A DNA stretch of 64,000 bases from Fictibacillus sp. FJAT-27399. Its GTDB lineage: Bacteria > Bacillota > Bacilli > Bacillales > Fictibacillaceae. The notes under the pieces are model-generated. The model ran no database searches. It saw only the letters and a list, made by a program, of their open reading frames with translations, and was not told the DNA's origin. Below are positions 9,427 through 18,066 of this stretch, one piece after another; within the stretch, counting starts at the first letter, position 1, and every line of letters starts with the position of its first letter. The position numbers and the translations under genes are program-made. The stretch spans positions 331,700 through 395,699 of the forward strand of contig NZ_LMVC01000002.1 of assembly GCF_001510655.1 (NCBI RefSeq), in the 5' to 3' direction.

Positions 9427-10282
9427 GTATCAATTCTTCAAATCCATTCAGGGGAATCTGTCCGGTTTCAGACTTTAGATGAGGGCTGGGGGTTAGAACC
9501 ATTGGTCAGTCTCGCCAAAAAAAGGAAAAAGTTCGAACCTCGGGAAATGCCAAGGGACCAGGGACATGCTCTTTGCGGCCCTGTTTATATCCATGAAGCC
9601 TTACCAGGCAAGACATTGGAAATTAGGATAAATGATATTGTTCCGGGAGGGAGGATACCCTCATAGTGTGAACGATGGGCTAGGACTGGCAGAGGGGGAG
9701 GAATTTCTTCTCAGCTGGGGATTAGATTCGACTCACATGACAGGAAAGAGCCAATTTTGACATGAAGTTCCGCTGAAGCCTTTCATGGGGATTATGGGGA
9801 TGCCTCCGAATGAAGAGGGAATCCATTCCACAACGCCTCCCCGTTTTTGCGGAGGCAATATAGATTGCAAAGAGCTTGTTTCTGGGACAACATTGTACTT
9901 GCCGATCTCTGTAGAGGGCGCTTTGTTTTCAGCAGGAGACGGTCATGGTGTCCAGGGAGATGGCGAGGTTGGCGTATCGGCATTAGAATGTCCAATGGAA
10001 CGTGTCGATCTAACGTTTATTGTAAGGGATGATTTGAAACTGAAAATGCCCAGCGCTGAAACGCAAACAGAATGGATCTCTTTTGGTTTTCATGAGGGTC
10101 TCGATGAGGCTATGATTATTGCGCTTGATGGCATGCTTGATATCATGCAGAGTGAATACGGGCTAAAACGAAAAGAAGCACTGACTTTGGCGAGTTTAGG
10201 TGTGGATATGCGAATTACTCAAGTGGTTAACGGGGTAAAAGGAGTTCACGCTATGTTAAATAAAAAATTTATTAAAAGGTAA
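9427..10282 (+). pseudogene. Acetamidase/formamidase family, broken
   Basis: Conceptual translation follows the FmdA_AmdA family along its whole length but in two frames. Codons from 9427 give IHSGESVRFQTLDEGWG and GPVYIHEALPGKTLEIRI up to a TAG at 9664. A one-base shift near 9660 then gives HSVNDGLGLAEGEEFLLSWG, interrupted by a TGA at 9758 where Gly is expected. The rest (GIMGMPPNEEG, FCGGNIDCKELV, GDGHGVQGDGEVG) is open to 10282. Family members hydrolyse formamide or acetamide to ammonia. With a lost start, one shift and one nonsense codon, it is almost certainly inactive. A 165-codon frame from 9785 is only its C-terminal part. Confidence 0.88.
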
Positions 10283-10457
10283 ATGTAAAAGGCACCTGGG
10301 TACGATAATTCGATGTGACAACCGTTAATCCATCGAAATAACGTCATCGAATGATCATATTCTTTGTTTTTTTTGCTCTGGGCATCTATTCTATGTTTGT
10401 ATGGTTTGTGATCCTGAATCTTACAGTATACCTTGAAAGCGAGGGGATAAGAAAGAT

Positions 10458-11111
10458 ATGACAAATGGAATCGAGGAGAGTCAGAGGGAGAAGGAGTTTC
10501 TTCCTTCTATCGTTGCTTTCGGAGACTCGATAACCGCGATGGAATGGCCGGATTATTTTAAAGAGCGATTGGTGAAAGAATCCGTACCGTGTCATTTGCT
10601 GAGGCGGGGAATCAGCGGGAACAAGGTATTAACTGACAGCCCAGAACATTATAATTTTGGTGTATCGGGCATTAAACGATTTAAGCAGGATGCACTTGGA
10701 ACTTCAGATGTTAAGTATGTAATTGTCCTGCATGGCGTGAATGATATCATTCATTCCTGTGGATCAAATCCAATCTCAGAAGAAGTTGAAGCGGAAGAAA
10801 TTATTGAAGGCTTAAAAACTTATATCAAGTGGGCGCATGAAAAAAATATACAGATATTCGGCGGGACGCTCCTGCCCTTCGGCGGATATAGAGGGGTTAC
10901 TGATACCGAGGAAGCCAAGCGGCAGAAGGTAAACCATTGGATCCGGAACTCTGGAGAATTTGATCAAGTCATTGATTTTGAGGCAGTTGTACAAGATCCA
11001 AATCATCCTGAAAGACTTTTACGAGAATTCGATTCGGGGGATCACCTTCATCCAAGCAGCAAAGGGTCGGAGGCATTGGCGGAATGCATTGAACTTCATT
11101 TCTTTGACTGA
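10458..11111 (+). CDS. SGNH/GDSL-type esterase or hydrolase
   Basis: 217 residues with block I FGDSI (nucleophile Ser24), block III HGVND (Asn95) and block V DHLHP (Asp195, His198), the full Ser-Asp-His set of SGNH hydrolases. There is no signal peptide, so it is probably cytoplasmic. The ribosome binding site GAGGGGA precedes the ATG. The substrate cannot be told from sequence; deacylation of a small ester or sugar is typical. Related Bacillaceae proteins can be roughly twice as long with an extra N-terminal domain, so an ancestral truncation is possible. A CcpA-type site begins 3 bases after the stop codon. Confidence 0.85.
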   Translation: MTNGIEESQREKEFLPSIVAFGDSITAMEWPDYFKERLVKESVPCHLLRRGISGNKVLTDSPEHYNFGVSGIKRFKQDALGTSDVKYVIVLHGVNDIIHSCGSNPISEEVEAEEIIEGLKTYIKWAHEKNIQIFGGTLLPFGGYRGVTDTEEAKRQKVNHWIRNSGEFDQVIDFEAVVQDPNHPERLLREFDSGDHLHPSSKGSEALAECIELHFFD

Positions 11112-11114
11112 AAG

Positions 11115-11128
11115 TGAAAGCGCTTTAC
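11115..11128 (+). promoter_or_regulatory. CcpA cre-like site upstream of aldo/keto reductase
   Basis: TGAAAGCGCTTTAC matches the cre consensus TGWAANCGNTNWCA in all but the final position and is nearly palindromic. It lies 20 bases before the reductase start, where a bound repressor would block transcription, suggesting glucose repression of that gene. Confidence 0.6.
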
Positions 11129-11148
11129 TAGAATTGAGGAGGAGATAA

Positions 11149-12159
11149 ATGATGGTCTATACAGCAGAAAAGAATCGTTATGAGTCTATGAAATATAACA
11201 GAAGCGGCCGCTCCGGGCTGCTTCTTCCTGCGATTTCTCTTGGTCTCTGGCATAATTTCGGCGGAGTCGACAGCTTTGAAAATGGCCGCGCGATGCTGAG
11301 AAGAGCGTTTGATCTCGGTATTACCCATTTTGACCTGGCTAACAATTATGGACCGCCTGCAGGTTCTGCAGAAGAAATGTTTGGTAAGATGTTAAAGACT
11401 GATTTCGCTCCGTACCGTGATGAAATGATCATCTCGAGCAAAGCCGGTTATTACATGTGGCCGGGACCATATGGGGAATGGGGATCCAAAAAGTATTTGA
11501 TTGCAAGCCTGGATCAGAGCCTGAAGCGTATGGGGCTCGATTATGTGGATATTTTTTACTCCCACCGTCCGGATCCTAATACTCCTCTTGAAGAAACGAT
11601 GGGAGCGCTGGATGCTATCGTTCGCCAGGGGAAAGCACTTTACGTGGGGATTTCCAGCTACAGCCCGGAACAAACGACGGAAGCTATTAAAATTTTGAAT
11701 GATCTGGGAACACCGCTCGTTATCCACCAGCCGAGCTATTCCATGCTAAACCGCTGGATCGAAGACGGACTTCAGGATGTTTTAGAGGAAAACGGGGTAG
11801 GGTCCATCGCGTTTTGCCCGCTTGCCCAAGGCTTGTTGACGAAAAAATATATAAGCGGTGTGCCGTCTGATTCACGTGCGGCAAAATCGACTGGAGCGTT
11901 GGGAGAGAATGAAGTCACTCCTGAAGTAGTTGAAAGAGTCCGCAGACTCAATGAAATCGCTGCAGACAGAGGACAGAGCCTTCCTCAAATGGCACTGTCA
12001 TGGGTTCTTCGCGGCGGTAAGGTAACTTCTGCTTTAATAGGTGCAAGCAGAGTGAGTCAAATTGAAGAAAATATTGCAGCACTGGATAACCTTGATTTCA
12101 GTGATGAAGAGCTAGAAAGAATTGATGATATTTTAACCGTAAACAGCTCTGTACGATAA
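11149..12159 (+). CDS. Aldo/keto reductase, YghZ/Gpr type
   Basis: A 336-residue NADPH-dependent (beta/alpha)8 reductase with the catalytic tetrad Asp62, Tyr67, Lys98 and His139 (FDLANNYG, SSKAGY, YSHRPD). The GPPAGSAEE and GPYGEWGSKKYL segments are typical of the YghZ subfamily, whose E. coli member reduces L-glyceraldehyde 3-phosphate and methylglyoxal. It probably detoxifies reactive aldehydes. An AGGAGGAG site at 11138-11145 supports either the ATG at 11149 or the one at 11152. The cre-like site just upstream suggests catabolite control. Confidence 0.9.
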   Translation: MMVYTAEKNRYESMKYNRSGRSGLLLPAISLGLWHNFGGVDSFENGRAMLRRAFDLGITHFDLANNYGPPAGSAEEMFGKMLKTDFAPYRDEMIISSKAGYYMWPGPYGEWGSKKYLIASLDQSLKRMGLDYVDIFYSHRPDPNTPLEETMGALDAIVRQGKALYVGISSYSPEQTTEAIKILNDLGTPLVIHQPSYSMLNRWIEDGLQDVLEENGVGSIAFCPLAQGLLTKKYISGVPSDSRAAKSTGALGENEVTPEVVERVRRLNEIAADRGQSLPQMALSWVLRGGKVTSALIGASRVSQIEENIAALDNLDFSDEELERIDDILTVNSSVR

Positions 12160-12177
12160 ATCCTTTTTTAAATCGAG

Positions 12178-12209
12178 AAAACCCGGATCTGACAAAGGAT
12201 CCGGGTTTT
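12178..12209. terminator. Bidirectional terminator, aldo/keto reductase and fdh operon
   Basis: A perfect 12-bp stem (AAAACCCGGATC with its complement) and an 8-base loop, flanked by A and T tracts. It serves the converging reductase gene and the DUF2294 gene, which ends 2 bases away. Confidence 0.88.
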
Positions 12210-12211
12210 TA

Positions 12212-12574
12212 TTATTTCTCTTTAGAAAATAAGGGGCGGTCAAAGACAAAGATTGTCATGGCAATATCAGCCTCAATGTCGATATCAGAAAAAATACGCA
12301 GGATGGCTGCACCAGCAAGATCTTCAAACTTTCTGCGGACACTGAGATCGGTATAAATTTTTTTCACGAGACCGGTACGTGCTTCGTGAACCATTTTCTC
12401 GCCTTCTTTTGAACCCATCATGAATTTTTCGATATTCGTAAGGTTTCCTTTCATCTCACTAACGGCCCAAGAGCCAACAAAGCGTGTGCTGATTTCCTTT
12501 GGACCGTTGCCGACAAATTCCTTGCGTATTTCACGGACAAGCATACTGAATTGATGCTCTATATTTTTGGTCAT
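12212..12574 (-). CDS. DUF2294 family protein
   Basis: A 120-residue protein without signal or membrane segment. It resembles the DUF2294 family (EFVGNGPKEIS, FVGSWAVSEMKGNLTNIEKFM, LEDLAG-like LSVRRKFEDLAG). I know of no biochemical function; family members are often found near formate dehydrogenase or small anion transporters in Bacillaceae (recollection). Its ATG overlaps the stop of the PsiE-like gene by 4 bases (ATGA), with RBS AAGGAGAAGGA. It is the last gene of the formate dehydrogenase operon, so a role in formate metabolism is inferred from context only. Confidence 0.8.
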   Translation of the reverse strand: MTKNIEHQFSMLVREIRKEFVGNGPKEISTRFVGSWAVSEMKGNLTNIEKFMMGSKEGEKMVHEARTGLVKKIYTDLSVRRKFEDLAGAAILRIFSDIDIEADIAMTIFVFDRPLFSKEK

Positions 12575-13011
12575 TGTATCCTTCTCCTTGTATCCTTTAA
12601 TCGTTTGCCTTTAGGCGTCAGCATGATATAGCTGATAACCAGCAGAAGGATGACGATTGAAAGCCAAAAGTTTCCTAATGGATTGGCGTTGTTGACGATA
12701 ATGTAACGGACACCCGCCGTAATTCCAATGTATAGAAGATAGCTAAGCGGAAAGTGGTGGCTTTCGCTAAAGTAGGTCACAATCATGGAAATAAAGGCGA
12801 AATATAAGAAAAACACGAGTACTTTACCAAGTATATCATGAACATTGTGATTCCCTGTGCAGGCGTCCATGAAAATATAGATAAGCTCTCTGAAAAGAAA
12901 AAATACCAGCATACCGCCAAGCAGAACAAGGGAGAGATTTAATAATTTTTGTAAACCATTACTGATGGTTTTCCACTTTTCCGGTAAGATTATTTCTAGC
13001 ATGCGGACCAT
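12571..13011 (-). CDS. PsiE-like membrane protein
   Basis: 146 residues with four hydrophobic segments and the PsiE-family pattern (LNLSLVLLGGMLVFFLFRELI, then RYIIVNNANPLGN). E. coli PsiE is induced by phosphate starvation and has no established activity. Here it is embedded between DUF1641 and DUF2294 genes downstream of fdhA, so the phosphate link is unlikely to be the main one. An AAGGAG site precedes the ATG 1 base after the DUF1641 stop. A role in moving formate or handling electrons at the membrane is speculation. Confidence 0.75.
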   Translation of the reverse strand: MVRMLEIILPEKWKTISNGLQKLLNLSLVLLGGMLVFFLFRELIYIFMDACTGNHNVHDILGKVLVFFLYFAFISMIVTYFSESHHFPLSYLLYIGITAGVRYIIVNNANPLGNFWLSIVILLLVISYIMLTPKGKRLKDTRRRIQ

Positions 13012-13012
13012 C

Positions 13013-13492
13013 TTACTCCTTCAATCCTTCCCCGACACCTTTTAACAGGTTCATACCGAATCCGATTGCCCTGTTAATGTCAGGGTCTTTTAGGGCTTTC
13101 ATGAGATCGAAAATGCCTACCTTATCATTACTGATAAGTCCCTTTTCCGCCCTTTGAATTCCATTGCCAAGGCTGCTCATCAGTTTCTTCGTCATTTCAG
13201 GGTTGGTATCGGACAAGACACCGGCCGCCGCCATCATATTATTAATGGCATTGGTCATCTGGGGGCGGAGCAGCTGTTCAACCGCAATCCCCGCCACCTT
13301 CTCCTTCGCTTCAACAAGGCCATTCACCGATCCTAAAATTCCGCTGTCATGAAGCTGCTGAAAAAGCTTGATCAGTTCCTTTATTCCATCTGCACTCTTT
13401 GCAAGATCCTCTACAATCGTTTCAATTTGCTGCTCCTGCATTTCTTTTTCGGTTCGTGTTGAATGAACAATCTTTGTAATAGGCTGTGCCAT
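13013..13492 (-). CDS. DUF1641 family protein (YrhD-like)
   Basis: A 159-residue soluble helical protein of the DUF1641 family, matching B. subtilis YrhD in type and position (directly after a formate dehydrogenase alpha subunit). Characteristic segments are LFQQLHDSGILGSVNGLVEA and the Gly-rich C-terminal IGFGMNLLKGVGEGL. The ATG overlaps the fdhA stop codon by one base (TAATG), so the two are translationally coupled. In other bacteria DUF1641 proteins act as an accessory or second subunit of cytoplasmic formate dehydrogenases; here that role is inferred from coupling. Confidence 0.88.
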   Translation of the reverse strand: MAQPITKIVHSTRTEKEMQEQQIETIVEDLAKSADGIKELIKLFQQLHDSGILGSVNGLVEAKEKVAGIAVEQLLRPQMTNAINNMMAAAGVLSDTNPEMTKKLMSSLGNGIQRAEKGLISNDKVGIFDLMKALKDPDINRAIGFGMNLLKGVGEGLKE

Positions 13493-16449
13493 TATCGTCG
13501 GCCTCCCACTGGTACATTAATATCGGCAATTGGCACGTAATCCTCTCGGGCCCACTTGCGTTCGACCTGAACACCAGCCTGAGGGTTCCGTTCTGCATAT
13601 CGCGGATTATACATTGGAAGCGGTGTTCTGCCTTTAACTTGAATAAGTTCCATTCGTACTTTTGTCTGCTTATAGGCAGGAGTCTGGGTCCGGACGTCAC
13701 CAACACTGCCGGTCAGCATATTAATGGCATTTTCGTGGCTTACAGAATGCATCGGTACATACAATTCATTTCCTTTGACCCGGTCTGTGACGATACAGCG
13801 CAATTTAATAAAACCGTACGGTGAGATCAGGCGGACAGAAGAGCCGTCCTGAAGGCCTCTTTCACTGGCGAGTTCAGGCGAAACTTCAACAAAGACTTCA
13901 GGAAGCTTGTACTGGATGCCTTTTGACTTGTTTGTCATATTGCCTTCATGAAAATGTTCAAGCAGACGGCCGTTGTTCAAGATCAGATCAAATTCCTTTT
14001 CATAATCCACTGGCTGCACGTATTCAGCAAGGGAGAAGCGTGCTTTGCTGTCAGGGAAGTTAAAGCGCTCAGTGTAAAGAAGCGGCTCATCACTGCCATC
14101 TTTTTGCACCGGCCAGACGAGGCTGTTCCATCCCTCTAGACGGTCATAGCTGACTCCGGCAAAAATAGGGGCAAGGCGTGCAATTTCATCCATAATTTCA
14201 CGAGGATGTGAATAGTTCCAGTCCATTCCCATCTGCCTAGCGATCTGCTGGATGATCCACCAGTCCGGCTTGGATTCTCCCATAGGTTCAAGCGCCTGAT
14301 ACAAACGCTGAACGCGGCGTTCTGTATTGGTGAATGTGCCATCCTTCTCCAGTGATGGAGAAGCTGGAAGGACAACGTCGGCAAATTGAGCCGTTTTTGT
14401 AAAGAAAACATCCTGAACGACAAAGAATTCCAGTTTGCCTAGCATGTCATGGACATGATTGGAATTGGAATCCACCCAGGCCATGTCTTCTCCCATCAAA
14501 TACATGGATTTTAAATTGCCTTTTTCCACTTCCTGAAGCATTTCAATGTTTGTAAATCCTGCTTTAGGGGAGATGGATACTCCATATGCTTCTTCAAATT
14601 TTGCACGTGCAGCATCATCGGACAGTCTCTGGTTCCCGGGAAGCCATTGAGGAAGAGTTCCCATGTCACAGGAGCCTTGTACATTATTATGCCCGCGCAG
14701 CGGATAAGCTCCTGCACCCGGGCGCCCGAAGTTGCCAGTAGCCAGCAGCAGGTTTGCAATCGCAGCAGACGTATGGGATCCGGCGATATTTTGCGTAACA
14801 CCCATTCCCCAAAGAACACAGGTGCCGTCTGCTTCATGAATCATTTCCGCCGTTTTGATCATCTGTTCTTTTGAAAGTCCTGTGACTTCCTCTGCATATT
14901 CAAGCGTATATTTTCTAAGCAGGTGAAGGTAGTCCTCATACTGGTTAACCCTTTCCCTGATAAAGTCCTCATCATGCCAGCCTTGATCGATGATGTATTT
15001 GGTTACCGCCGCCAGCCAGACGAGGTCAGAACCTTGTTTCGGGTGCAGGTAAAGATCGGATCGCTCCGCCATTTCATGTCTGCGAAGATCAGAAACAATC
15101 AATTTTTGTCCATAAAGTTTCTTCGCCCGTTTGACACGTGTGGCCAATACAGGATGTCCTTCTGTAGGATTGGCCCCGATAATGATGACAAGTCCGGCTC
15201 TTGCGATATCTTTGATCGTACCGGAATCTCCGCCGTACCCGACTGTTGCAAGCAAACCGTCGGTGGCAGGGGATTGGCAATAACGTGAACAGTTATCCAC
15301 ATTGTTCGTTTCAAATACTTGCCTGGCCAGTTTCTGCATAAGATAGGAATCTTCATTTGTCGTTTTGGATGAACTGACAAAACCTAACGCATTGCTCCCA
15401 TACGTATTTTTGATATGGCTCAATTTTTCACCGATAAGGGAAAGAGCCTCCTCCCAGGTTGCTGATACAAACTCATCGCCTTTGCGGATGAGCGGTGCAG
15501 TGAGGCGCTGGTCACTGTTCACAAAATCCCACCCGAATTTCCCTTTGATACAGGTAGAAACACTGTTAACTGGTGCATCTTCGGAAGGTTCAATTTTTAA
15601 AATCTGGCGGCCTTTCGTCCATACTTCAAATGAACAGCCGACTCCGCAGAAGGTACAAACAGTCTTTGTTTTTTTTGTACGGGTTTCACGCATGGCAGCT
15701 TCCACTTCAGAAACTGCAAAAATTCCGCTGTATCCGGGTTCCACTTCTTTTATGAGGTCGACCATCGGATTGAGCAGGTCCTGCTTGATTCCGGTCATGA
15801 AACCCGCTTCCCCAAGCATTGATTTTTCCATTAAGGCATTGCACGGACAGACGGTTGCACATTGACCGCAGGAGACGCAGGAAGATTCATTGATTAATTT
15901 ATCGTTGTCCCATATAACCCTGGGCATCTTTCTTTCCCAGTCAATCGTCAGTGTTTCATTCACTTGAAGATCCTGGCATACTTCTACACATTTTCCGCAA
16001 AGGATGCATTGATTCGGGTCATAGCGGTAGAAGGGATGGGACATATCCACTTCATAACCTTTCTCACGGAACGGGCGAGTTTGATGCTCTACCTCCAATA
16101 GTTCTGCCGTGTTGTGGACCTTACAGTTTCCATTGTTATTATCACAAACCGTACAGTAGAGAAGGTGATTCTCTAAAATTCGATCCATCGCCTCGTTCTG
16201 GGCTGATTTTGCAGAATGAGAGGAGGTAAGAATATTCATGCCTTCCTTTACTTCGGTGGAGCAGGCTCTCATCAGCTTTCCATCGATTTCACACATGCAC
16301 GTATCACACGTCTGGATCGGCCCCAGTGTTTCCGAATAGCAGATGTGCGGGTGCTCTACACCTTGTGCCAGAAGATGATCCAGTACCCTGGTCCCTTCCT
16401 CAGCCTCCTGTAAATTCCCGTTTATTTCAATCCTAATCTTGTTTGCCAC
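13492..16449 (-). CDS. fdhA: Formate dehydrogenase alpha subunit, molybdopterin type
   Basis: A 985-residue, multi-cofactor enzyme oxidising formate to CO2. The order is: N-terminal 2Fe-2S ferredoxin domain (Cys37, 48, 51, 63), a His/Cys-rich cluster (CTVCDNNNGNC), two 4Fe-4S motifs (CILCGKCVEVC and CVSCGQCATVC), then the molybdopterin domain with its own 4Fe-4S site (CTFCGVGC) and a C-terminal MGD-binding region. The active-site residue in RYCQSPA is an ordinary cysteine codon, so no selenocysteine is needed. The start is GTG with AGGAGG upstream. No transmembrane or Tat signal is visible, so the enzyme is cytoplasmic and probably NAD(P)- or quinone-partnered through unknown proteins. A hairpin with a T tract lies in the leader. 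Confidence 0.95.
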   Translation of the reverse strand: MANKIRIEINGNLQEAEEGTRVLDHLLAQGVEHPHICYSETLGPIQTCDTCMCEIDGKLMRACSTEVKEGMNILTSSHSAKSAQNEAMDRILENHLLYCTVCDNNNGNCKVHNTAELLEVEHQTRPFREKGYEVDMSHPFYRYDPNQCILCGKCVEVCQDLQVNETLTIDWERKMPRVIWDNDKLINESSCVSCGQCATVCPCNALMEKSMLGEAGFMTGIKQDLLNPMVDLIKEVEPGYSGIFAVSEVEAAMRETRTKKTKTVCTFCGVGCSFEVWTKGRQILKIEPSEDAPVNSVSTCIKGKFGWDFVNSDQRLTAPLIRKGDEFVSATWEEALSLIGEKLSHIKNTYGSNALGFVSSSKTTNEDSYLMQKLARQVFETNNVDNCSRYCQSPATDGLLATVGYGGDSGTIKDIARAGLVIIIGANPTEGHPVLATRVKRAKKLYGQKLIVSDLRRHEMAERSDLYLHPKQGSDLVWLAAVTKYIIDQGWHDEDFIRERVNQYEDYLHLLRKYTLEYAEEVTGLSKEQMIKTAEMIHEADGTCVLWGMGVTQNIAGSHTSAAIANLLLATGNFGRPGAGAYPLRGHNNVQGSCDMGTLPQWLPGNQRLSDDAARAKFEEAYGVSISPKAGFTNIEMLQEVEKGNLKSMYLMGEDMAWVDSNSNHVHDMLGKLEFFVVQDVFFTKTAQFADVVLPASPSLEKDGTFTNTERRVQRLYQALEPMGESKPDWWIIQQIARQMGMDWNYSHPREIMDEIARLAPIFAGVSYDRLEGWNSLVWPVQKDGSDEPLLYTERFNFPDSKARFSLAEYVQPVDYEKEFDLILNNGRLLEHFHEGNMTNKSKGIQYKLPEVFVEVSPELASERGLQDGSSVRLISPYGFIKLRCIVTDRVKGNELYVPMHSVSHENAINMLTGSVGDVRTQTPAYKQTKVRMELIQVKGRTPLPMYNPRYAERNPQAGVQVERKWAREDYVPIADINVPVGGRR

Positions 16450-16473
16450 TTTACTTTCCTCCTATTAGAAAAC

Positions 16474-16536
16474 ATAAAAAAAACCCACTATAAAACAATC
16501 TGTGCTTTTGCTGCACAAATTCCTTTACAGTGGGTT
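16474..16536 (-). promoter_or_regulatory. Terminator-like hairpin in the fdhA leader
   Basis: On the minus strand a 13-bp outer stem (16482-16494 with 16524-16536, one wobble) encloses a second 5-bp stem (TGTGC/GCACA). It is followed by eight T residues, and the AGGAGG of fdhA starts about 10 bases later. There is no room for a promoter between hairpin and RBS. The fdhA transcript must therefore start upstream and read through, or start inside the structure. This suggests attenuation or antitermination control; the effector is unknown. Confidence 0.65.
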
Positions 16537-16700
16537 AATTGCTAAGCATTTTAAATACCAGCCATCCATCCCGCTATTCCATTAAATGACAAGCTCTTCC
16601 AGCAATTTGATATTACCGAAGAACGATGAACATTTTCTTTTTTTATTATATCACGTTGGGCAAGTGTTTCAAATACATTGTGAGTTTAACAGAAACCTTG

Positions 16701-17962
16701 TTATAGAGCAGCAGCTTCCTTCCTCTTTTTACTGTGATCCGAATTTGACAAATTTTTATACCCTTTACCAAATGGAAGAATAATGGCGACAAGGATTAGA
16801 AGCAAACCCGAAAGAGCTGTGCCGTAGAGAACTCCGGTTTCTTTTGCGATCCAGCCTCCGAACAGTATGCCAATCATTTGCGCTGAACTGCTCGTCAGCC
16901 CTAATAGGGAAGATCCCCTGCCTCTGAAATCAGGAGGAGTTACCTGAAGGAAAAGGGTACTTAACGGAACATTAATCAGGGCATTAAAACCTCCTATTAA
17001 TGTGCACCAAATATAGATCGCTCCAATTCCTGTTTCTTCCCTTATCCAGTCAAGGGGAAGAATGAGTGCCATCCAAATGCCGATAACAGCCGTTCCTGAG
17101 ATTAAAAGAGTATTTGCTTTTAATCGTTTCATAAGGTAAGGACCGAACCAGACAGCTCCGATGATCACCCCGATCGCCATGGAAGATTCAATCAGGCTAA
17201 AGTGAAACGCAGATACATGGAATGTAGTGGTCAATACAGCCACCAGGTTTGTATTCAGTATACCGACGACCAGTGTGATAGGAAGCAGCAGTAAGAGAAG
17301 AAAGCGCAGAGAAGGCATGCCGGTGACTCCTTTATGCCAGAGGTAATAAAAGATAAATAGGTCTTCTTGTCCTCAGGCGAATAGGCATGTACTTTTCCAA
17401 TAGAAAAAAGTGTAAAGAGAAGAAGTGCAGAGCCGGCGAATGTAGCTGCATCAATTAAAAAAATGATGGAATACTGCTTACTCATTAACAGCAAAGCCCC
17501 TAACGACGGGCCGATGATATCCATTGCAGCTTTTGTAGATTGAGACAGTGAAATGGCTTCCGAGAGGTTGGATTCTCCGGCCAGGTCTGGAATGGAAGAT
17601 GTACGTGCAGGATCAAAAAGAGCCGTTCCGATTCCGTGAAAAGCAGTCAAAATGATTAATGCTGGAACAGAATCATAGAAAAAAATCATGGCTATAACCA
17701 TAGCCATCCGGTACAGATCGGCACTAACCATCAGCCACCTTCTGTTCCATTGATCAGCGAGGGGACCCAGAAAAATTCCAAAGACTGCAGTGGGAAGCAA
17801 TTGGGCGAAAATGACAAGTCCGATTAATAGCGGATCTTTGGATAGCGTTGCCACAAGATAGGTAATCCCAATTCTTGTGATTCCATCTCCAAGTTGGGAA
17901 ATGACTTGCCCAAGCCAAAATCGCAGGTAAAAAGAATTTTTTAATAGAGAAAACAAATACAT
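16701..17962 (-). pseudogene. MFS transporter with a frameshift
   Basis: Two overlapping frames together give one major facilitator permease of about 415 residues. The first, from 17962 (RBS GGAGGG), carries helices 1-6 and the MFS loop GPLADQWNRRWLM. The second runs to 16701 and carries helices 7-12. The frame changes near 17315-17325, where GIKE should continue into VTGMPSLRF. A single-base loss explains it. This could be a real mutation or a sequencing error, since no other defect is seen. Substrate unknown; the shape resembles multidrug or macrolide exporters. Confidence 0.8.
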
Positions 17963-18028
17963 CCCTCCACAATATACACAAGTTACCTATTATTTTACAC
18001 TTTATGTAAATTACTGTAAAACACAAAT

Positions 18029-18060
18029 AACCCCCGGAACGGTATGAGTTCTCGGGGGTT
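18029..18060 (-). terminator. Terminator of the amino acid permease gene
   Basis: Stem AACCCCC-G-GAAC with GTTC-T-CGGGGGTT, short loop, then a T-rich minus strand, 6 bases past the stop codon. Confidence 0.75.
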
Positions 18061-18066
18061 TTAAAA

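Noticed and set aside
15365-15865. 166-codon plus-strand frame inside fdhA
   Set aside because: Antisense shadow of a gene with clear iron-sulfur and molybdopterin motifs.
13492-16449. Selenocysteine-type formate dehydrogenase
   Set aside because: The active-site position in RYCQSPA is a normal Cys codon and there is no in-frame TGA.
16701-17962. Two separate half-size transporters
   Set aside because: The two frames together give exactly one 12-helix MFS protein; a single frameshift is simpler.
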